Assembly (NCBI GenBank): GCA_942159475.1
Contig: OW804096.1
Span: 106,118,194-106,182,193 of the forward strand
From: Sthenelais limicola
Lineage: Eukaryota; Annelida; Polychaeta; Phyllodocida; Sigalionidae
Length of the DNA: 64,000 nt
Reading direction: 5' to 3'
The notes beneath the pieces are model-generated. The model was not told where the DNA came from, did not search any database, and saw nothing but the letters and a program-made list of their open reading frames with translations. The position numbers and the translations under genes are program-made. Each line of letters begins with the position of its first letter. Within the stretch, counting starts at the first letter, position 1. Below are positions 61,401-64,000 of the stretch, one piece after another.

Positions 61401-64000
61401 AGGGTCCAAAACAGTCATTGTTTTCCTTCATGCAATATGGTAGACGGTAATAGAGCTTTTCATGAACAGTTCCAGCATGCGATAGCTTTCAATTGATGAG
61501 AAGAAGATAATACTTATTCTGAAATTCTTATAGGGATGTATTCAAAACGTAAACGTGTATATAGGGAAAAAGAGGTACATATTTGCTTTCACTCAAAGTA
61601 TTTCCCAGTCCAATCTTCAAATCATTGAACTTTGGGAAGTGGTTAGTTAGTAGTCCCTGGGGAAGGTATATAACTCCTTAGGGATATTTGCTTGATTTAC
61701 TGACCAAAGGATCTTTGTACTGTGGAAGTAATCAGGCAGGTTCAAATTGATTGAGATTCTAGCAGGGGTAGAAAGGGTAAATTTATGTTCACAGCTGTTA
61801 CACTGTCTCAGCAATATAACACATGAACTTCAGTGTGAAGGCAGGACAACCCTGGTCTGTTGCGTCTCAACCTTGTCTCAACAACAAGCAAAACAATCAT
61901 GATGGATTTCCATGCCTTTGGTTTCTGGATTCTATATAAAAGGACATCTTGATCCAGGATGCCAACTTTATAGTAATGAATTTCTCAAAATCTTCCACTA
62001 TTTCAGATCAAGAGGGTAATTTAGTAGGATTGCGGATGCAGATCGGATGATATCAACCCGGATCACATCACCGTCTGACTTCTAAAGTTGACTCAATGTT
62101 CTGGTCCACTTCATATCATGCCCCACATTTCCTGGAAGTTTCGGGGTGGCAAATATCACAAGGACGTCAGTATACTCTATACACAAAGGAAGCGAAGGGG
62201 AGATTGGAGGGGATGTGGGCGAATCTATCAGATAGGACTCACCTGTTACCATATTAAATCCTGGACTTGTACAGAATATTTGCATATATATTATATTAAC
62301 ACAATATAGCATAGTGGTCCAAATATCAAAATGTCAATATATACTTTCAGGTAAAAGTCATAATCAACACAACAAATGGTTTGATTCTGGCAGTTGCACT
62401 TTTAATGTATTCTGGTACTTGAGCAGGCCGTCAAAAGCATGCTCCAACACATGAATGTCTGTTAATATTGCGGGGCAAGTACGCATCGATTGCGCTCAGG
62501 TTCCATCTATAGGAGACAACAAACAGAAGAGGACAGAGCGCTATTGTGACCTGGGTAAATTTTCTGAGGGCTGGCCGGGCACACCTGGTAGAATATTATA
62601 GGTCCTGACAGACGAGTGTGGAAGAGCCTTCAACGCCTCAAAATAAAACACCTACAGCTTTCTTAAAAAATAGTTTTGCCATATGTATAAGATCGTTCCT
62701 GGGGCTACTACTTCTTCTATCTTGACAGACAGACTCTCAAAACACACAGCACATCCTCCGATAACTGCTTACAAAGAGAAGCTTTTTCAAAATATCCTGA
62801 GAAAAATTGAGCGCACGGATTATAATATGTTTTTCTTCACAGGCTAATTCACTTGGTTTACAGACAGGGGCGAGGGAAGATGGAAAGAAGCTGGTGCCAG
62901 TCAGGGGGTCTGGCAAGGTCATTACCCGTTTGGAAGGTCACCGGAGCCGACCCTGGAGATGTGTACAAAACATGTCCATCAGGTCGTCCATGGGGCGTAG
63001 TCTGGGACCTCGACGGGAGGGCGCGCGTGTCCAAGGTACATGGGGCAAGCATCGGGGGTGGGGGAGACTGGGAACATTACCTGAGAAGAGGTTCTATTGA
63101 GGCGGGACAATACCCTTGGTTCCTGGGATAAATATTGCAAGTGGGGCTAAACAAATTGACAATAGAAAATGTAAAGGAGAGAACGTCCATGAAATCAAAT
63201 GAAAATTGACAGGGAAAATCAATAATAATTTAATTGGTCTTGGACCTTTTCTTGGGTCATGTTTGTGAGGTAATATTTAGATATCTGGCTCATCTGGGTT
63301 TTGAATTTTTCTAAGGATTGATGACTGGAGAAGGGGGTCAAAGAACAAACCCATAAACCCTCCATGGAGATCAATGATGCATGCTTTTGCATTCAGCGTC
63401 ACACGATACCCTAAACAAAAGGCCAAAAGTAGCTCACGTGCCAAGCTATTTCTTCTGTAATGATTCACATACGGAGGCGTGAAGCAAGCCAAAGGTAAAA
63501 TGCATGAATAATCGGGATTGAGCGATGAAGGCCAGTATAATGTGTAATCCTATGAGTTTAATATGTTCCAATTTAGAGAGCTCAAATTCTGAACATTGTA
63601 AATGAAGGAAAACAAATCGCTAACAAAAGACGAGACTTAAAATATAATAGGGGCTAACCTCACTCTAAACATAATGCAGGTGGGAACTCATAATAGACGG
63701 CGGGAACTGAAAGGTTAATAACAATATTCCGAGTTCCATGAACATAATGGATTTATTTAGACGTCAAACAACGTGCACTTATTCAGGTCCATTGCCGTTT
63801 ACTCTTAATATTTCCATAAGTACAAACGTCTATTAAATGTTTTTTCTTCATTAGAACAAATCCTCCAAAAGTCTTTGTAAAACTTTTGAGGGCATTTCAG
63901 TAAATTGTTTTCTATCTATGATTTTTAAAAATTACATGCATCTAGAAGCATACGAGCATGAATGAGAAACTGCGTCCGAACGATGGTCGAATTTTTTTCA

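Larger units (their letters stand above)
48342..64000 (-). other. 5' intron of the USP54-like gene (at least 15.6 kb)
   Basis: This stretch lies upstream of the first recognised exon. I looked on the minus strand for the expected preceding exon, which should encode the catalytic Cys box and end in a Gln codon next to a GT donor. Degenerate codon patterns gave no match. The stretch holds one copy each of the 114-bp inverted repeat pair (48448-48561 and 51855-51968), two short palindromic insertions (53163-53194 and 57125-57137), the 84-bp MITE copy (58383-58466), an 11-bp-arm inverted repeat (49108-49163) and simple repeats. Open frames here are short and resemble nothing I recognise. That it is a single intron is inferred from the absence of exons. 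Confidence 0.6.

Overview
The window looks like bilaterian animal nuclear DNA, AT-rich and intron-dense. One gene, a member of the USP53/USP54 ubiquitin-specific protease family (the family of Drosophila echinus), fills most of it on the minus strand. Thirteen exons were located by translation, by GT-AG splice signals and by matching intron phases at all twelve junctions. They give about 1,686 codons of one continuous reading frame (residue numbers below count from the first codon in the window). Both ends of the gene lie beyond what I can recognise. The exon carrying the catalytic Cys box should lie upstream, past position 64000, and the 3' end is unresolved below 4299. Conserved intron phases and long introns suggest a marine invertebrate such as a mollusc, annelid, brachiopod or non-vertebrate deuterostome. 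The exact phylum cannot be fixed from this sequence.

Layout, read in transcription direction from high to low coordinates. 64000-48342 is intron with no recognisable exon. Exons at 48249-48341, 41489-41623, 33767-33880, 30758-30837, 27813-27933, 25611-25668, 22939-23033, 14044-14196 and 13475-13646 encode the USP catalytic domain after the Cys box, including the finger cysteines, the catalytic His and the Asp. Three exons at 10672-13002, 10154-10313 and 8125-9587 encode a long, mostly disordered C-terminal region rich in Pro, Ser and Gln, with one conserved helical segment. Exon 4299-4382 continues it. A weak candidate for a further exon lies at 3172-3206.

The introns carry the more unusual material. 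(1) Four tiny palindromic insertions of 13-35 bp have 7-bp ends CAACGAG/CTCGTTG and are each flanked by a perfect 7-bp direct repeat. I do not recognise this as a known element class. (2) Two copies, 140 and 84 bp, of a MITE-like family have CAGTCAGGTCCAGA-type ends and perfect 4-bp target-site duplications. (3) A 114-bp repeat is present twice in opposite orientation. (4) A nested fold-back element of about 340 bp sits at 32743-33082. (5) There are several short tandem repeats, G/C homopolymer runs and hairpins. No tRNA, rRNA, CRISPR, reverse transcriptase or transposase gene could be supported.
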